A stretch of DNA of 64,000 nt from Echinicola soli (GCF_006575665.1 NZ_CP041253.1:3695001-3759000), one strand, 5' to 3'; positions 53,365 through 62,995 are shown, counted from the stretch's first letter. Notes: a model not told the origin generated them from the sequence alone. Made by a program: numbers and translations.

Positions 53365-55134
53365 ATGAACAGATTGAGCAATCAGCCACAGGTACCCGTT
53401 TACGATACGGATCAACCATTGAATTCCTACACCTTATTTCCATCCTTTGACTTGGGATCCTCAAGGATTAGTTATGGTTACGAGAGCCTCTTCGACCAGG
53501 TATTTGCCGGGCAGGTGGTCCTAATGGACGGCTATGTTGGAGTGGACTGGCGGGAAATCAGCACTAAACTAAAGCATTACTTGGCCAACAAGGACTTTAC
53601 GTTTACACTGGTAAATATGGCCGATTTCTATAAGCCAACCAATGAGATTCTAGAAATGATTGCCCCGGATCTTGGAGGGGACGATCCGGTTTTCGGAAAA
53701 AAGACCCAACGAAATATGGCCGATTACATTGATTGGGGAAAACTGGAGACCTTACAGCTTTCAACGGATCATATTACGGTCATTTACGGTTGTGGTGCCG
53801 CCCAAACGGGGATTAAGGGAAAACTGGTCTATTTTGATCTTCCTAAAAACGAACTGCAATATCGTATGCGTGCGGGCAGTGTCCAAAACCTCGGTTGTAG
53901 CGGACAGCAAAAGAATGCCAAGCAAATGTACAAGCATTTTTTCTTTGTGGACTGGGAAATCTGCAACAGGGAGAAGAAGGCCTTATTGGCCAAGTTGGAT
54001 TATGTGGTGGACCAACAACGTCCTGACCATCCTACCTGGATGAGCGGGGAGGATTTTCGGCAAGGGCTGGAAGCCATGTCCCACGCTTATTTCAGGGTCC
54101 GTCCGTGGTTTGAGCCGGGTGTTTGGGGCGGGCAATGGCTTCGTGAGCATATCCCGGAGCTTCCACAGAATGAGCCCAACTATGCCTGGTCCTTTGAGAT
54201 GATTGTTCCCGAGAACGGTTTGATCTTTTCTTCCGAAGGCCTTCTCTTGGAGGTGTCCTTTGATTGGTTGATGTATCAGGCTGGGGAAAATATCTTGGGC
54301 AAGGCCCATCATCGGTTTGGCGATGATTTTCCCATCCGATTTGACTTTTTGGATACCTTCGACGGGGGAAACCTATCCCTACAGTGTCATCCAACCGATG
54401 CGTATGCAAAAGCCCATTTTGGCGAAAAATTCACCCAAGATGAGACCTATTATATTATGGATAACCGACCTGGTGCCAATGTTTACCTGGGCTTCCAAAA
54501 GGACATTGAACCGGAGAGATTCAAAAAGGAACTGGAAAAATCCATTCATGAGAAATCAGTCCTGGAAGTAGAGCGCTTTGTTCAAAAACTTCCCAGCCAA
54601 AAGCATGGGCTTTACCTAATCCCCAATGGCACCGTTCATTGCTCAGGAGTGGACAACCTGGTATTGGAGATCAGTGCTACCCCTTATATCTACACCTTTA
54701 AAATGTACGATTGGCAACGATTGGACCTAAATGGAGAACCTCGGCCTTTAAATGTGGAACGGGCCTTTGACAATTTGGATTTTGAAAGAAAAGGGGAAGA
54801 AGTCCAACGTACCCTGGTGTCACGTCCTGAAGTGATTGCCTCCGGATCGGATTGGCAATTGGTGGAATTGCCTACCCATGAACAACATTTTTACAAAGTC
54901 ATGCGCTATGAATTTGATACCGAAATTTCTGTTCCCACAGATGGGCAATGCCATTTGTTGATGTTGGTCGAAGGAGAAACCATTTCCCTGTCCACCGAAA
55001 ATGGAGGGCAAGCCAAGTTTCATTATGCAGAAACATTTGCTGTTCCTGCCGCTGCCGGTAGCTACAAATTGAAAAACCATGGAGCCTCCCGGGCGATGGT
55101 GATCATTTCCTTCGTCAAGGATTCCGCCTGTTAG
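53365..55134 (+). CDS. Long class I mannose-6-phosphate isomerase-like protein
   Basis: 589 residues, nearly twice a minimal class I enzyme. Residues 1-215 form an extra N-terminal domain (VFAGQVVLMDGYVGVDWREI, VIYGCGAAQTGIKGKLVYFD) that looks like a nucleotide-kinase-type alpha/beta domain without an intact P-loop. The cupin part has WGGQWLRE, LSLQCHPTDAYAKAHFG (metal-type His342), Glu360, and LIPNGTVHCSG (His425). It should interconvert mannose-6-phosphate and fructose-6-phosphate, or a related sugar. Its place between SusCD and a GH92 mannosidase supports mannose catabolism. The N-terminal domain is not explained. Confidence 0.88.
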   Translation: MNRLSNQPQVPVYDTDQPLNSYTLFPSFDLGSSRISYGYESLFDQVFAGQVVLMDGYVGVDWREISTKLKHYLANKDFTFTLVNMADFYKPTNEILEMIAPDLGGDDPVFGKKTQRNMADYIDWGKLETLQLSTDHITVIYGCGAAQTGIKGKLVYFDLPKNELQYRMRAGSVQNLGCSGQQKNAKQMYKHFFFVDWEICNREKKALLAKLDYVVDQQRPDHPTWMSGEDFRQGLEAMSHAYFRVRPWFEPGVWGGQWLREHIPELPQNEPNYAWSFEMIVPENGLIFSSEGLLLEVSFDWLMYQAGENILGKAHHRFGDDFPIRFDFLDTFDGGNLSLQCHPTDAYAKAHFGEKFTQDETYYIMDNRPGANVYLGFQKDIEPERFKKELEKSIHEKSVLEVERFVQKLPSQKHGLYLIPNGTVHCSGVDNLVLEISATPYIYTFKMYDWQRLDLNGEPRPLNVERAFDNLDFERKGEEVQRTLVSRPEVIASGSDWQLVELPTHEQHFYKVMRYEFDTEISVPTDGQCHLLMLVEGETISLSTENGGQAKFHYAETFAVPAAAGSYKLKNHGASRAMVIISFVKDSAC

Positions 55135-55181
55135 ATTGGGCTGATCAATACAATATGGAATGGTAACGAAAGCCTTATTTT

Positions 55182-58100
55182 ATGCATCAGATAATTAGAA
55201 GTGTTTTTTTGGTAGTTATGGCCTTAGCGGTACACTGCCCGATCCTATTGGCACAGCAATATAAGGTCTTCCAACTAGGAAGTTCCTCAGACAATGGTGA
55301 TGGCTTTGCGCTTTATCCCGGCGGTTATGCGGATTTTATTGCCCGTGATTTTGGTTTCGAGGACCGGATGTTTTGGATCGGAAGAGACGATCCGCAAATA
55401 GACTTCCCGTACATCCTCCCAGGGCCAAAGGACGCTTGGGGCGGAACAGGACATACCGCAGGAATCCGCTCTCATTTTCTGAACCTCGCCTTTGAACTTG
55501 AAAGGGTCCAAGGAGCAACGGGTCAGCTTACGATAGACCTTGCAGATGCCGATTCGTTGCATGCAGTCCTATTGAAGGTCTCTGTCAATGGTAAAGGGTA
55601 CCATTACCAATTAAAGCCAGGAAAGGGAGCAGCCCTTGGAAATAAAGGATCAGCAAAAGGGGAGGAACAGCTGGTCATCATTGATCTGCCCCAAGGGCTC
55701 TTGAAGAGTGGAATGAACAAAATTACGTTAACCAGCCTTGAAGGTAGTTGGTTGGCCTTTGATCAAGTGGCTCTTTTTGCTTCCAGGCCTTTGAGGGTGA
55801 AAAAAACGAAAATGGCAGTAGTGGGGGATATAAGTCCGGCTAACTATCAAACCAAAGGGGATTCTGGACTGAACCAACCGCTGTTGGTGCCCGCTTATCA
55901 CCTTGAAGGATCTCCGAAGATTGCTGTTGAACTGGATGGTTCTGTAATCCTTCACCAACGTTTGGTGAAGGGGGAGTACTTGCTGGAAGCCCCCATGCCC
56001 GCTGTCCAAAAGGAGAAGGAAAGCCATTATAAGATCAAACTGGATGGAAGAACGGTAAAGGAGGGCACTGTCAAAAGAATGCCCCAAGTTACCGGAAAAT
56101 GGAGTCAATACGTCAATACGCTCATCGGAGCAGGACATTCCAGGTGGATGATTGCACCTGGCCCTTGGATGCCTTTTGGAATGGTAAAGCTAAGCCCGGA
56201 CAACCAGAACTCAGGTTGGCAGGCAGGCTATGATCCTACTTTCGAATCGATCGGTACCTTTAGCCATATCCACGAATGGACCATGGCCGGCTTGGGGACC
56301 TTTCCGACTACCGCAGGGCCTGTACAGACCGCCGTTGGTGACCAAAGCGATGTCCAGACGGGATACCGGTCCTCATTTGACAAACAAACAGAGCAGGCAG
56401 GAATTGGCATGTACAAAGTCCATTTGACTGACACTGATATCTGGGCTTCCCTGACAGCTACAGAAAGGGCGACGATGCAACTATATGAATACCGAAAAGG
56501 TGATCGCGGGCGGATCATGATCGACCTGGCCATTCCCTCTGAATACCGCTACCAGATAGAATCCTGCGAGATTACCCGTGTTTCCCCTACACGGATAGAA
56601 GGCAAAAGCCATCAGCTTACGCCAAATGCATGGTCCAAGGGAGTGGGACAGGACTATATCGTCCATTTTGTTATTGAATTTGACCGTCCTTTTGCCCGGT
56701 TTTCCCATTGGAAGGACGGTGAGATCCTTCATGGCACCGACCTGGTGGCCGAGGAGCCGAAGAATGCAGGTGCCTTTGTGGAATTTGACCTGCAAGATTC
56801 CCGTAGTGTGAAAATGAGAACGGGAATATCCTATGTGAGCATCGAGAATGCTGCTGAAAACCTATCAACGGAGATTTCCACGCCTTTCGGATGGGACTTT
56901 GACGCGGTAGTGGCCCATCAACGGGACACTTGGGACAACCTGCTCGGAAGACTCAAGGTGACCAGTAACGATGCAAGGGAAAAGGAACGCTTTTATACCA
57001 ATATGTACAGGGCTTTGGCCAGCAGGAATACCTTTTCGGACGTAAACGGACAATGGAGGGATGCTGATGAGAAGGTCCAACAACTGGAGCGCCCGGATGA
57101 CCTTGCCCTGGGCTGTGATGCCTTTTGGAATACGTTTTGGAACCTTAACCAGTTTTGGAACCTGGTCACACCCGACTGGAGCAATCGCTGGGTGCGGTCT
57201 CAGCTTGCTATGTACGACAATGCCGGGTGGCTGGCCAAAGGCCCTGCGGGAATGGAGTACATCCCCGTCATGGTGGCCGAGCATGAAATTCCCTTGATCG
57301 TAGGGGCCTACCAGATGGGGATCAGGGATTATGATGTGGAAAAAGCGTTGGAAGCTGTAGTGAAGATGCAGACCACAGAAGCTACAGAAGTGGGCGGAGG
57401 GTTTGCCGGAAACAGGGATTTGGAGCACTATCTTGAACATGGTTATGTGCCGTATGATCTGGGAAGGTTTTCCAATTCCCTGGAATACAGTTTTGATGAC
57501 TGGACCGTTGGACAGTTTGCCAAATCCCTCGGGAAGGCCTCCATCTTTGAAGCGTTTGACAAAAGAGGGGCTTGGTGGAAGCATGTTATTGATCCCGAAT
57601 CAGGCTATGCAAGGATGAAAAATGCCAAAGGAGAATGGCTGGAAGATTTTGATCCGTTTCGCTCAGGTGCCAACCACCATTATGTGGAAGGAAATGCCTG
57701 GCAGCTCACCTTTTTTGTTCCCCAGGATGTACCAGGGCTAATGGACGCCGTAGGAAAACAGAAATTCCTCGAAAGACTGGAATGGGGTTTTTCGGAAAGC
57801 GATAGATGGCGGTTTAACGGCCCCAATGACCAATACTGGGATTATCCCGTGGTGCAGGGAAACCAACAGTCCATGCATTTTGCCTTTCTTTTCAATTATG
57901 CTGGCAAGCCTTGGCTGACCCAGAAATGGAGCAGGGCCATCATGGAACGGTATTATGGCCATGGCGTTACCAATGCCTATTTGGGAGATGAGGATCAGGG
58001 CCAGATGAGTGCCTGGTTTATCATGGCCTCCCTTGGTCTTTTCCAAGTGGACGGAGGAACAAGAGCAGCCCCTATCTACGAAATAGGCAGTCCACTTTTC

Positions 58101-58331
58101 CGACAAGTGGAAATTGATCTTGGCAATCGGTTTGGCAGAGGGGAGACCTTTACCATCAGGGCCATCAATGCCGACAGGAAGAATATTTACGTACAAAAAG
58201 CCACCCTCAACGGCAAACCGCTCAACCGTTTTTGGTTTGATGCGGCAGCGCTTCTCAAGGGAGGGGAATTGGTACTGGAGATGGGAGATGCCCCGAACAA
58301 GGAATGGGGAAATACTATTCTGCCCTATTGA
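55182..58331 (+). CDS. Glycoside hydrolase family 92 (exo-alpha-mannosidase) with N-terminal extra module
   Basis: 1049 residues, longer than the usual ~750. After a signal peptide (to about LAQQ) residues 25-210 form a beta-sandwich resembling the C-terminal domain of family 4 polysaccharide lyases (YKVFQLGSSSDNGDGF, FWIGRDDPQIDFPYILPGP, LTIDLADADS, GMNKITLTSLEGSWLAFDQV). The GH92 part follows from about residue 310: YVNTLIGAGHSRWMIAPGP, PFGMVKLSPDN, FSHIHEWTMAGLG, GGGFAGNRDLEHYLEHGYVP, and GDEDQGQMSAWFIMASLGLF. GH92 enzymes are Ca2+-dependent, inverting, and remove alpha-1,2/3/4/6-mannose. Secreted or periplasmic. The fused module may bind glycan. Confidence 0.93.
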   Translation: MHQIIRSVFLVVMALAVHCPILLAQQYKVFQLGSSSDNGDGFALYPGGYADFIARDFGFEDRMFWIGRDDPQIDFPYILPGPKDAWGGTGHTAGIRSHFLNLAFELERVQGATGQLTIDLADADSLHAVLLKVSVNGKGYHYQLKPGKGAALGNKGSAKGEEQLVIIDLPQGLLKSGMNKITLTSLEGSWLAFDQVALFASRPLRVKKTKMAVVGDISPANYQTKGDSGLNQPLLVPAYHLEGSPKIAVELDGSVILHQRLVKGEYLLEAPMPAVQKEKESHYKIKLDGRTVKEGTVKRMPQVTGKWSQYVNTLIGAGHSRWMIAPGPWMPFGMVKLSPDNQNSGWQAGYDPTFESIGTFSHIHEWTMAGLGTFPTTAGPVQTAVGDQSDVQTGYRSSFDKQTEQAGIGMYKVHLTDTDIWASLTATERATMQLYEYRKGDRGRIMIDLAIPSEYRYQIESCEITRVSPTRIEGKSHQLTPNAWSKGVGQDYIVHFVIEFDRPFARFSHWKDGEILHGTDLVAEEPKNAGAFVEFDLQDSRSVKMRTGISYVSIENAAENLSTEISTPFGWDFDAVVAHQRDTWDNLLGRLKVTSNDAREKERFYTNMYRALASRNTFSDVNGQWRDADEKVQQLERPDDLALGCDAFWNTFWNLNQFWNLVTPDWSNRWVRSQLAMYDNAGWLAKGPAGMEYIPVMVAEHEIPLIVGAYQMGIRDYDVEKALEAVVKMQTTEATEVGGGFAGNRDLEHYLEHGYVPYDLGRFSNSLEYSFDDWTVGQFAKSLGKASIFEAFDKRGAWWKHVIDPESGYARMKNAKGEWLEDFDPFRSGANHHYVEGNAWQLTFFVPQDVPGLMDAVGKQKFLERLEWGFSESDRWRFNGPNDQYWDYPVVQGNQQSMHFAFLFNYAGKPWLTQKWSRAIMERYYGHGVTNAYLGDEDQGQMSAWFIMASLGLFQVDGGTRAAPIYEIGSPLFRQVEIDLGNRFGRGETFTIRAINADRKNIYVQKATLNGKPLNRFWFDAAALLKGGELVLEMGDAPNKEWGNTILPY

Positions 58332-58391
58332 GGGCGGCAAAGTACCCACAAATTTGTAATCAACGTTGAACAACAATAACCCAAAATTTTC

Positions 58392-59693
58392 ATGAAAAAC
58401 TACCTGGCATTGGCCGTATTCCTAATATTTGCACTAAAGGTCCATGGGCAAAACAGTGGGGGGGATGATGACAACCTTTCGAATAATATTGCAAACAATG
58501 AAAAATTCGAGGAAGTAAAGAAAATGGCCTTAAAAGTAGTCTCCGAAGGATTCAATGCCGGCGATGGATACCGGGAGGTCTGGATCAGGGATTACAATAC
58601 TTTTATTAATATTGCCACCAAGGTATACCCAAAGGAAACACTAAGGGAAAACCTGTTGGTTTTTTTCAGGATGCAGGGAGATGATGGGAATATCATAGAT
58701 GGCTTTACCCCAGTGGCATCCATAGGGGAAGACGACTCAGATTTTAGTTATTCGGAACTGGAACCAAGGTATGCAGGCCACAAAAATACCGTGGAGACCG
58801 ACCAAGAGACTTCTTTGGTGCAAACAGTCTACAAGTACATCAAGGCCACGGGTGATTTCTCACTGCTTTCAGAAAAGGTGGGGGACAAAACGGTGGCCGA
58901 ACGGTTGGAATGGTCCATGGATTATTTGATGGATTACCGCTTTGATCGGGAGCATGGCCTGCTTTGGGGAGCGACCACTGCCGATTGGGGAGATGTACAG
59001 CCAGAGCATGGATGGGGAGTGGATATTGATGAAAGCACCCATAGGGCCATTGATATTTATGATAATGCCATGATGGTCATTGCTTTGGCTAACCTGATGG
59101 ATATAATGCCCGAAAGCAGTAAAAAGTGGGCTCCCATTAAGGTGCAATTGGAAAAAAATATCAGAAAGCACCTTTGGGACACTGAAGGACAAAAGTTCAT
59201 TCCCCATATCTATCTGGAAGGTTCCCCGTTTCCAGAGGACTTCAAGGAGAATGAGATTTTTTATTTCGGGGGCACAGCGATAGCCATCGAAGCGGGATTG
59301 CTGTCACAAGAGGAAATCGAACATTCCCTGGATCATATGGTTTCGAGGGTAAAACAGGCAGGTGCACCTTCCATAGGATTGACACTATATCCTCCGTATC
59401 CAGCGGGCTTTTTTGCCAATAAGATCATGAATCCGGAGTATAGTTACCAAAACGGAGGCGACTGGACTTGGTTTGGAGGGAGGATGATCCTGGAACTGGT
59501 GAAAAATGGATTCGTTGAGGAAGCCTACAGGGAAATACAGCCAATGGTGGACAGGGTGATTGACAACAATGGCTTTTACGAGTGGTATTCGGTCGATAAC
59601 CAGCCACGGGGGTCAGGAACTTTCAGGGGAAGTGCAGGGGTGCTCTATGATGCCATAGTGGCCTTACAGCAATCCATCAAAATAAAAAAATAG
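58392..59693 (+). CDS. Exported (alpha/alpha)6-barrel glycoside hydrolase, family unassigned
   Basis: 433 residues with signal peptide (MKNYLALAVFLIFALKVHGQ). Helical-hairpin glycosidase features: YREVWIRDYNTFI near residue 58, FFRMQGDDGNIIDGFTPVA, ETDQETSLVQTVYKYIKATGD, GLLWGATTADWGDVQP, IYDNAMMVIALANLMDI, GGDWTWFGGRMILELVKNG and GSGTFRGSAGVLYDAI. The Arg-Asp of WIRDY, Glu/Asp of ETDQE and the Asp of TADWGD are candidate catalytic or binding acids. It resembles GH63/GH15/mannosylglycerate-hydrolase-type enzymes. In this locus it may act on the mannosides left by GH92. Confidence 0.85.
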   Translation: MKNYLALAVFLIFALKVHGQNSGGDDDNLSNNIANNEKFEEVKKMALKVVSEGFNAGDGYREVWIRDYNTFINIATKVYPKETLRENLLVFFRMQGDDGNIIDGFTPVASIGEDDSDFSYSELEPRYAGHKNTVETDQETSLVQTVYKYIKATGDFSLLSEKVGDKTVAERLEWSMDYLMDYRFDREHGLLWGATTADWGDVQPEHGWGVDIDESTHRAIDIYDNAMMVIALANLMDIMPESSKKWAPIKVQLEKNIRKHLWDTEGQKFIPHIYLEGSPFPEDFKENEIFYFGGTAIAIEAGLLSQEEIEHSLDHMVSRVKQAGAPSIGLTLYPPYPAGFFANKIMNPEYSYQNGGDWTWFGGRMILELVKNGFVEEAYREIQPMVDRVIDNNGFYEWYSVDNQPRGSGTFRGSAGVLYDAIVALQQSIKIKK

Positions 59694-59697
59694 GGCA

Positions 59698-60645
59698 ATG
59701 GAAAGACCGATAATATTGCCTGATACGGAGAAATCGCTGCAGGTTGGAGTGGACATTGGTGGAAGCCATATTAGCACTTGCCTTTTTGATGGTCAGCGTG
59801 CGGAGCTACTGCTGGAGTCAATGACCACACGACATCCCGATCCAAATGGAACAGCCAACGAACTCATAGGCGTATGGGCCGAGGCCATTGAGTGTACCAT
59901 AAAACAATCCAATAGACCGATAGGAGGGATTGGGATTGCCGTTCCAGGGCCATTTGATTATGCACAAGGGATCAGCCTGATCACCGGGGTAAATAAATTC
60001 GAATGTATATATGGAGTCAATATCAAAGAGGAACTTTCCCATCGGCTTAAGCTGGAAAAATCCCAAATAAGATTTGTGAATGATGCAGCGGCATTTGGTA
60101 TTGCAGTGACCAAGGTTGGCCTTGCCAAAAACGTGGATCGCTGTGTGGCCTTGACTTTGGGAACAGGGTTGGGATCTTCATTTTTGGTTGCTGGGGTACC
60201 GGTAATATCAGGCGATGAGGTACCGGAAAATGGATGGCTATATAATGGTGAATTTCAAGGGGAAATGGCAGATGACCATTTTTCAGCCCGTGGTTTGGTG
60301 AAGTGCTACCAGTCCCTGGGAGGCAGGGAAGCTTCTACTGCTCTGGACGTTTTTAACCTTGCCAAGTCTGATCGATTGGCCCAAAAAGCCTTTGAATTGT
60401 TTGGAAGTAGATTGGGCAGTTTCCTGGATCCATATATCCAAAAGTTCGGTGCCCATATACTTGTATTGGGGGGAAATCTATCACGGTCTTTCCCTCTCTT
60501 TGAGCAGTATTTGCGCAAGGAATTGTCTATAGACAGCGTGGTGGTTTCCGCCATCATAGATCACGCTCCGTTGATCGGTGGAGCCATGCTTTTTGAAGAG
60601 GAATATTATGAGGATTTAGCTAGGGTAATAAATAAGATGAAATGA
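59698..60645 (+). CDS. ROK family sugar kinase-like protein without the zinc motif
   Basis: 315 residues. N-terminal phosphate motif VGVDIGGSHIS (near residue 17), IAVPGPFDYAQG, VNDAAAFGIA with the likely catalytic Asp, LTLGTGLGSSFLVAGVPV and VLGGNLSRSFPLF. The Cys-rich zinc motif (CxCGxxGC) that follows the catalytic part in most ROK kinases is missing here; the stretch ENGWLYNGEFQGEMADDHFSAR occupies its place. It may phosphorylate mannose or another hexose from the mannoside pathway, feeding the isomerase. The start follows the glycosidase stop by 4 bp and the stop overlaps the transporter start. Confidence 0.85.
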   Translation: MERPIILPDTEKSLQVGVDIGGSHISTCLFDGQRAELLLESMTTRHPDPNGTANELIGVWAEAIECTIKQSNRPIGGIGIAVPGPFDYAQGISLITGVNKFECIYGVNIKEELSHRLKLEKSQIRFVNDAAAFGIAVTKVGLAKNVDRCVALTLGTGLGSSFLVAGVPVISGDEVPENGWLYNGEFQGEMADDHFSARGLVKCYQSLGGREASTALDVFNLAKSDRLAQKAFELFGSRLGSFLDPYIQKFGAHILVLGGNLSRSFPLFEQYLRKELSIDSVVVSAIIDHAPLIGGAMLFEEEYYEDLARVINKMK

Positions 60646-61796
60646 AAGATATTAGTTCACAAACACTGCCATATGGTAAAATTGTACCGGTGCTGCTGAG
60701 TTTTGTGGTAATGGGATTTGTTGATATTGTCGGGGTTTCGACAGGGTACGCCCAGAAGGAGTTTGACCTCAGCCCAGAAATGGCTCAATTGATCCCTTCC
60801 ATGGTATTCGTCTGGTTTTTTGTGCTGTCGGTTCCCATTAGCATACTCCAGAACAGGGTGGGGAAACGAAAGGTACTGCTTGCCGGAATTGGTGCTACAG
60901 CAATTGGAATGGCCATACCATTTGTCAGTTTTAGTTACGGGGTATTCCTTTGCTCTTTTGTGTTACTTGGAATTGGAAATACCTTAATCCAGGTTTCTTC
61001 CAATCCGTTGTTGAGGGAGGTGGTGACGGCAGAGAAGTATCCCAGTATCCTAAGCGTGTCCCAATTTATGAAGGCCATTAGCTCCTTGTTGGGCCCTGTG
61101 CTAGTGGCTATTTTGGTAGCAAGGACCGGCAATTGGAAGAATGTGTTTTTGGTATATGGTGTGGTGGCAATCTGTGCCGGGGCATGGCTGGCAAGAACCC
61201 CCATAAAGGAAACCCATGAGCAAGCTTCGGCGGGATTTAAGGATTGTTTTCGGCTGTTGAAAGATCCAGTGATTGCCTTTATGGTGTTTGCCATATTTTT
61301 GACCGTTGGGATTGATGTGGGAATGAACACCAATATCCAGGGACTCTTGGTTTCCAAATATGAACTTACGCTGGAGGATGCCTCCCTGGGAATCAGCCTA
61401 TATTTCTTCTCCTTGCTGGTCAGCCGTTTACTGGGAGCGGTGATCTTGGGCAAAATGAGCCATATAAAGTTTCTCAAATGGTCTGGATGGCTTACCGTGG
61501 TCGCATTTGTATGCCTGATGGTGTCTCCCAGCCTTGAAACGACCTTGGCTTCCATCATCCTGGTGGGACTGGCTTCGGCTAATCTTTTTCCACTGATCTT
61601 TGCCTTGACCATCAACAGGACCCCTGAAAGGAGCAATGAAATATCAGGGCTGATGACCATGGCGATTGTTGGTGGGGCGGTCGTTCCGTTCATCATGGGA
61701 CTGATCCAGAAATCAGCAGGAGTGGACCTGGTATTTCTCGTTCCCGCAATGGCGGCAGTGGTACTGTCGTTTTCCTACCGGAAATTCGTTAAATAA
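60642..61796 (+). CDS. MFS sugar transporter, FucP/GlcP-like
   Basis: 384 residues, about 11-12 helices. VLLSFVVMGFVDIVGVSTGYAQKEF, FVWFFVLSVPISILQNRVGKRKVLLAGI and GIGNTLIQVSSNPLLREVV are typical of the fucose/glucose/galactose:proton symporter group common in Bacteroidota, as is GLASANLFPLIFALTINRTPERSNEISGLMTMAIVGGAVVPFI. It should import the monosaccharide released in the periplasm, probably mannose. The ATGA overlap with the ROK gene shows coupling. Confidence 0.92.
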   Translation: MKDISSQTLPYGKIVPVLLSFVVMGFVDIVGVSTGYAQKEFDLSPEMAQLIPSMVFVWFFVLSVPISILQNRVGKRKVLLAGIGATAIGMAIPFVSFSYGVFLCSFVLLGIGNTLIQVSSNPLLREVVTAEKYPSILSVSQFMKAISSLLGPVLVAILVARTGNWKNVFLVYGVVAICAGAWLARTPIKETHEQASAGFKDCFRLLKDPVIAFMVFAIFLTVGIDVGMNTNIQGLLVSKYELTLEDASLGISLYFFSLLVSRLLGAVILGKMSHIKFLKWSGWLTVVAFVCLMVSPSLETTLASIILVGLASANLFPLIFALTINRTPERSNEISGLMTMAIVGGAVVPFIMGLIQKSAGVDLVFLVPAMAAVVLSFSYRKFVK

Positions 61797-62135
61797 TGTA
61801 GCAAGAAGTGACTCCTTCCATTAAACCTGAGCTTGATTTAAAAACCGTCATCGCGAACGGAGTGAAGCGATCCCGTATCTGAAAACGAGATTGCCGCGTC
61901 GCAAGCTCCTCGCTATGACGTTTAACTAGCCGGGATTGCTTCACTCCGCTACCGCTGCGTTCGCAATGATGGATTGATATCTATTTTATGGTCGAACTCC
62001 GGTATTGATTTTGGCTTACCGGTGGGATGACCAGATGAATCAATAAGTGGATTTAATGACAATTTGATTAATTTTGTTTTTGGTTGCAGTCCCAAGGACG
62101 GCGGATAATTTAAATTAAACAGCATCAAGAAGCCT
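61797..62135. other. Intergenic region with a REP-like repeat
   Basis: About 340 bp. Positions 61848-61976 hold copy 2 of a REP-like repeat. The 150 bp before the GntR start are AT-rich and probably contain its promoter. No terminator with a clear T tail follows the MFS gene. Confidence 0.5.
61848..61976 (+). repeat. REP-like intergenic repeat, copy 2
   Basis: CGTCATCGCGAACGGAGTGA and AGCGATCCCG at the left face GGGATTGCTTCACTCCGCTA and GTTCGCAATGATGG at the right as inverted repeats. The middle reads CGAGATTGCCGCGTCGCAAG. It corresponds to 33385-33466; such elements (GCGAGGAG...TTGCTTC...CAATGACG) are widespread in Bacteroidota intergenic DNA. Confidence 0.65.
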
Positions 62136-62882
62136 ATGGAGGTAAGGGGATTTAAACTGGAACATAAAAGTGCTATTCCATATCATGTGCAGCTGGAGAA
62201 ATATTTGCGGGAGCTGATCAAATTGAAGGAGTATGCATCGGGAGAGTCTTTTCTTCCCAAGGAAGAAAGTTTGGCCAAACGATTCGGTATTTCCCGTAAC
62301 ACAGTCAGACAAGCAATCGACAAGCTGGTCCAGGACGGATTGATCGAAAGAAAAAGGGGGGTTGGCTCAAAAGTGGTTGCCCAAAATATAGCCACAAGAC
62401 TGGACCAATGGATATCCTTTACCAAAGAGATGAAGGATAAGGGGATCGAGGTGGTTGAATATGCTGTAAAGGTCGGGTTTGTTTTGCCGGATAAGGAAAT
62501 TGCCAAGGCGCTTAACCTTTCGTCTGAGGCAGAAGTTTGCCGGTTGGAAAGAATAAGGGGAGCAAAAGACGCCAAGTATCTATTCAGTATTTCCTATTTT
62601 CATCCAAGAATAGGCTTGACCGGAAAAGAGAATTTTTACCAACCGCTCTACGAAATGCTGGAGAGGGAATGCCATGTTATTGTTGCGGTTTCCAAAGAGA
62701 AATTAAAGGCCATCGCCGCTCCACAACCCATAGCAAAAGCGCTGGATATTAAGAAAGGCGATCCGGTTTTGAAACGTGAAAGGGTAGTCCTTGACCAGGG
62801 TGACCGGCCTGTAGAATATAATTTGGTTTATTATTCCACCGATTATTTTTCCTATGACATTGATATTAAAAGGGAGCTGTAG
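62136..62882 (+). CDS. GntR family regulator with UTRA effector domain
   Basis: 248 residues. A winged helix of the HutC type (about 10-75; IPYHVQLEKYLRELI, SLAKRFGISRNTVRQAIDKLVQDGLIERKRGVGSKV) and a UTRA ligand domain (about 90-245; LNLSSEAEVCRLERIRGAKD, DPVLKRERVVLDQGDRPVEYNLVYYSTDYFSYDIDI). UTRA regulators sense sugar phosphates or related metabolites, so it is the likely regulator of the mannoside locus it closes. No operator could be assigned by eye. Confidence 0.93.
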   Translation: MEVRGFKLEHKSAIPYHVQLEKYLRELIKLKEYASGESFLPKEESLAKRFGISRNTVRQAIDKLVQDGLIERKRGVGSKVVAQNIATRLDQWISFTKEMKDKGIEVVEYAVKVGFVLPDKEIAKALNLSSEAEVCRLERIRGAKDAKYLFSISYFHPRIGLTGKENFYQPLYEMLERECHVIVAVSKEKLKAIAAPQPIAKALDIKKGDPVLKRERVVLDQGDRPVEYNLVYYSTDYFSYDIDIKREL

Positions 62883-62995
62883 TAATCTTTCTATTCGCTG
62901 AATGGTCTTTAAGAAGGCCAGGGCAAACGCATTTACCAAGCATAAGGAGAATTAATGGTTTTATGAATAACAGGGCTAATTGCCGATCCTCAAGG

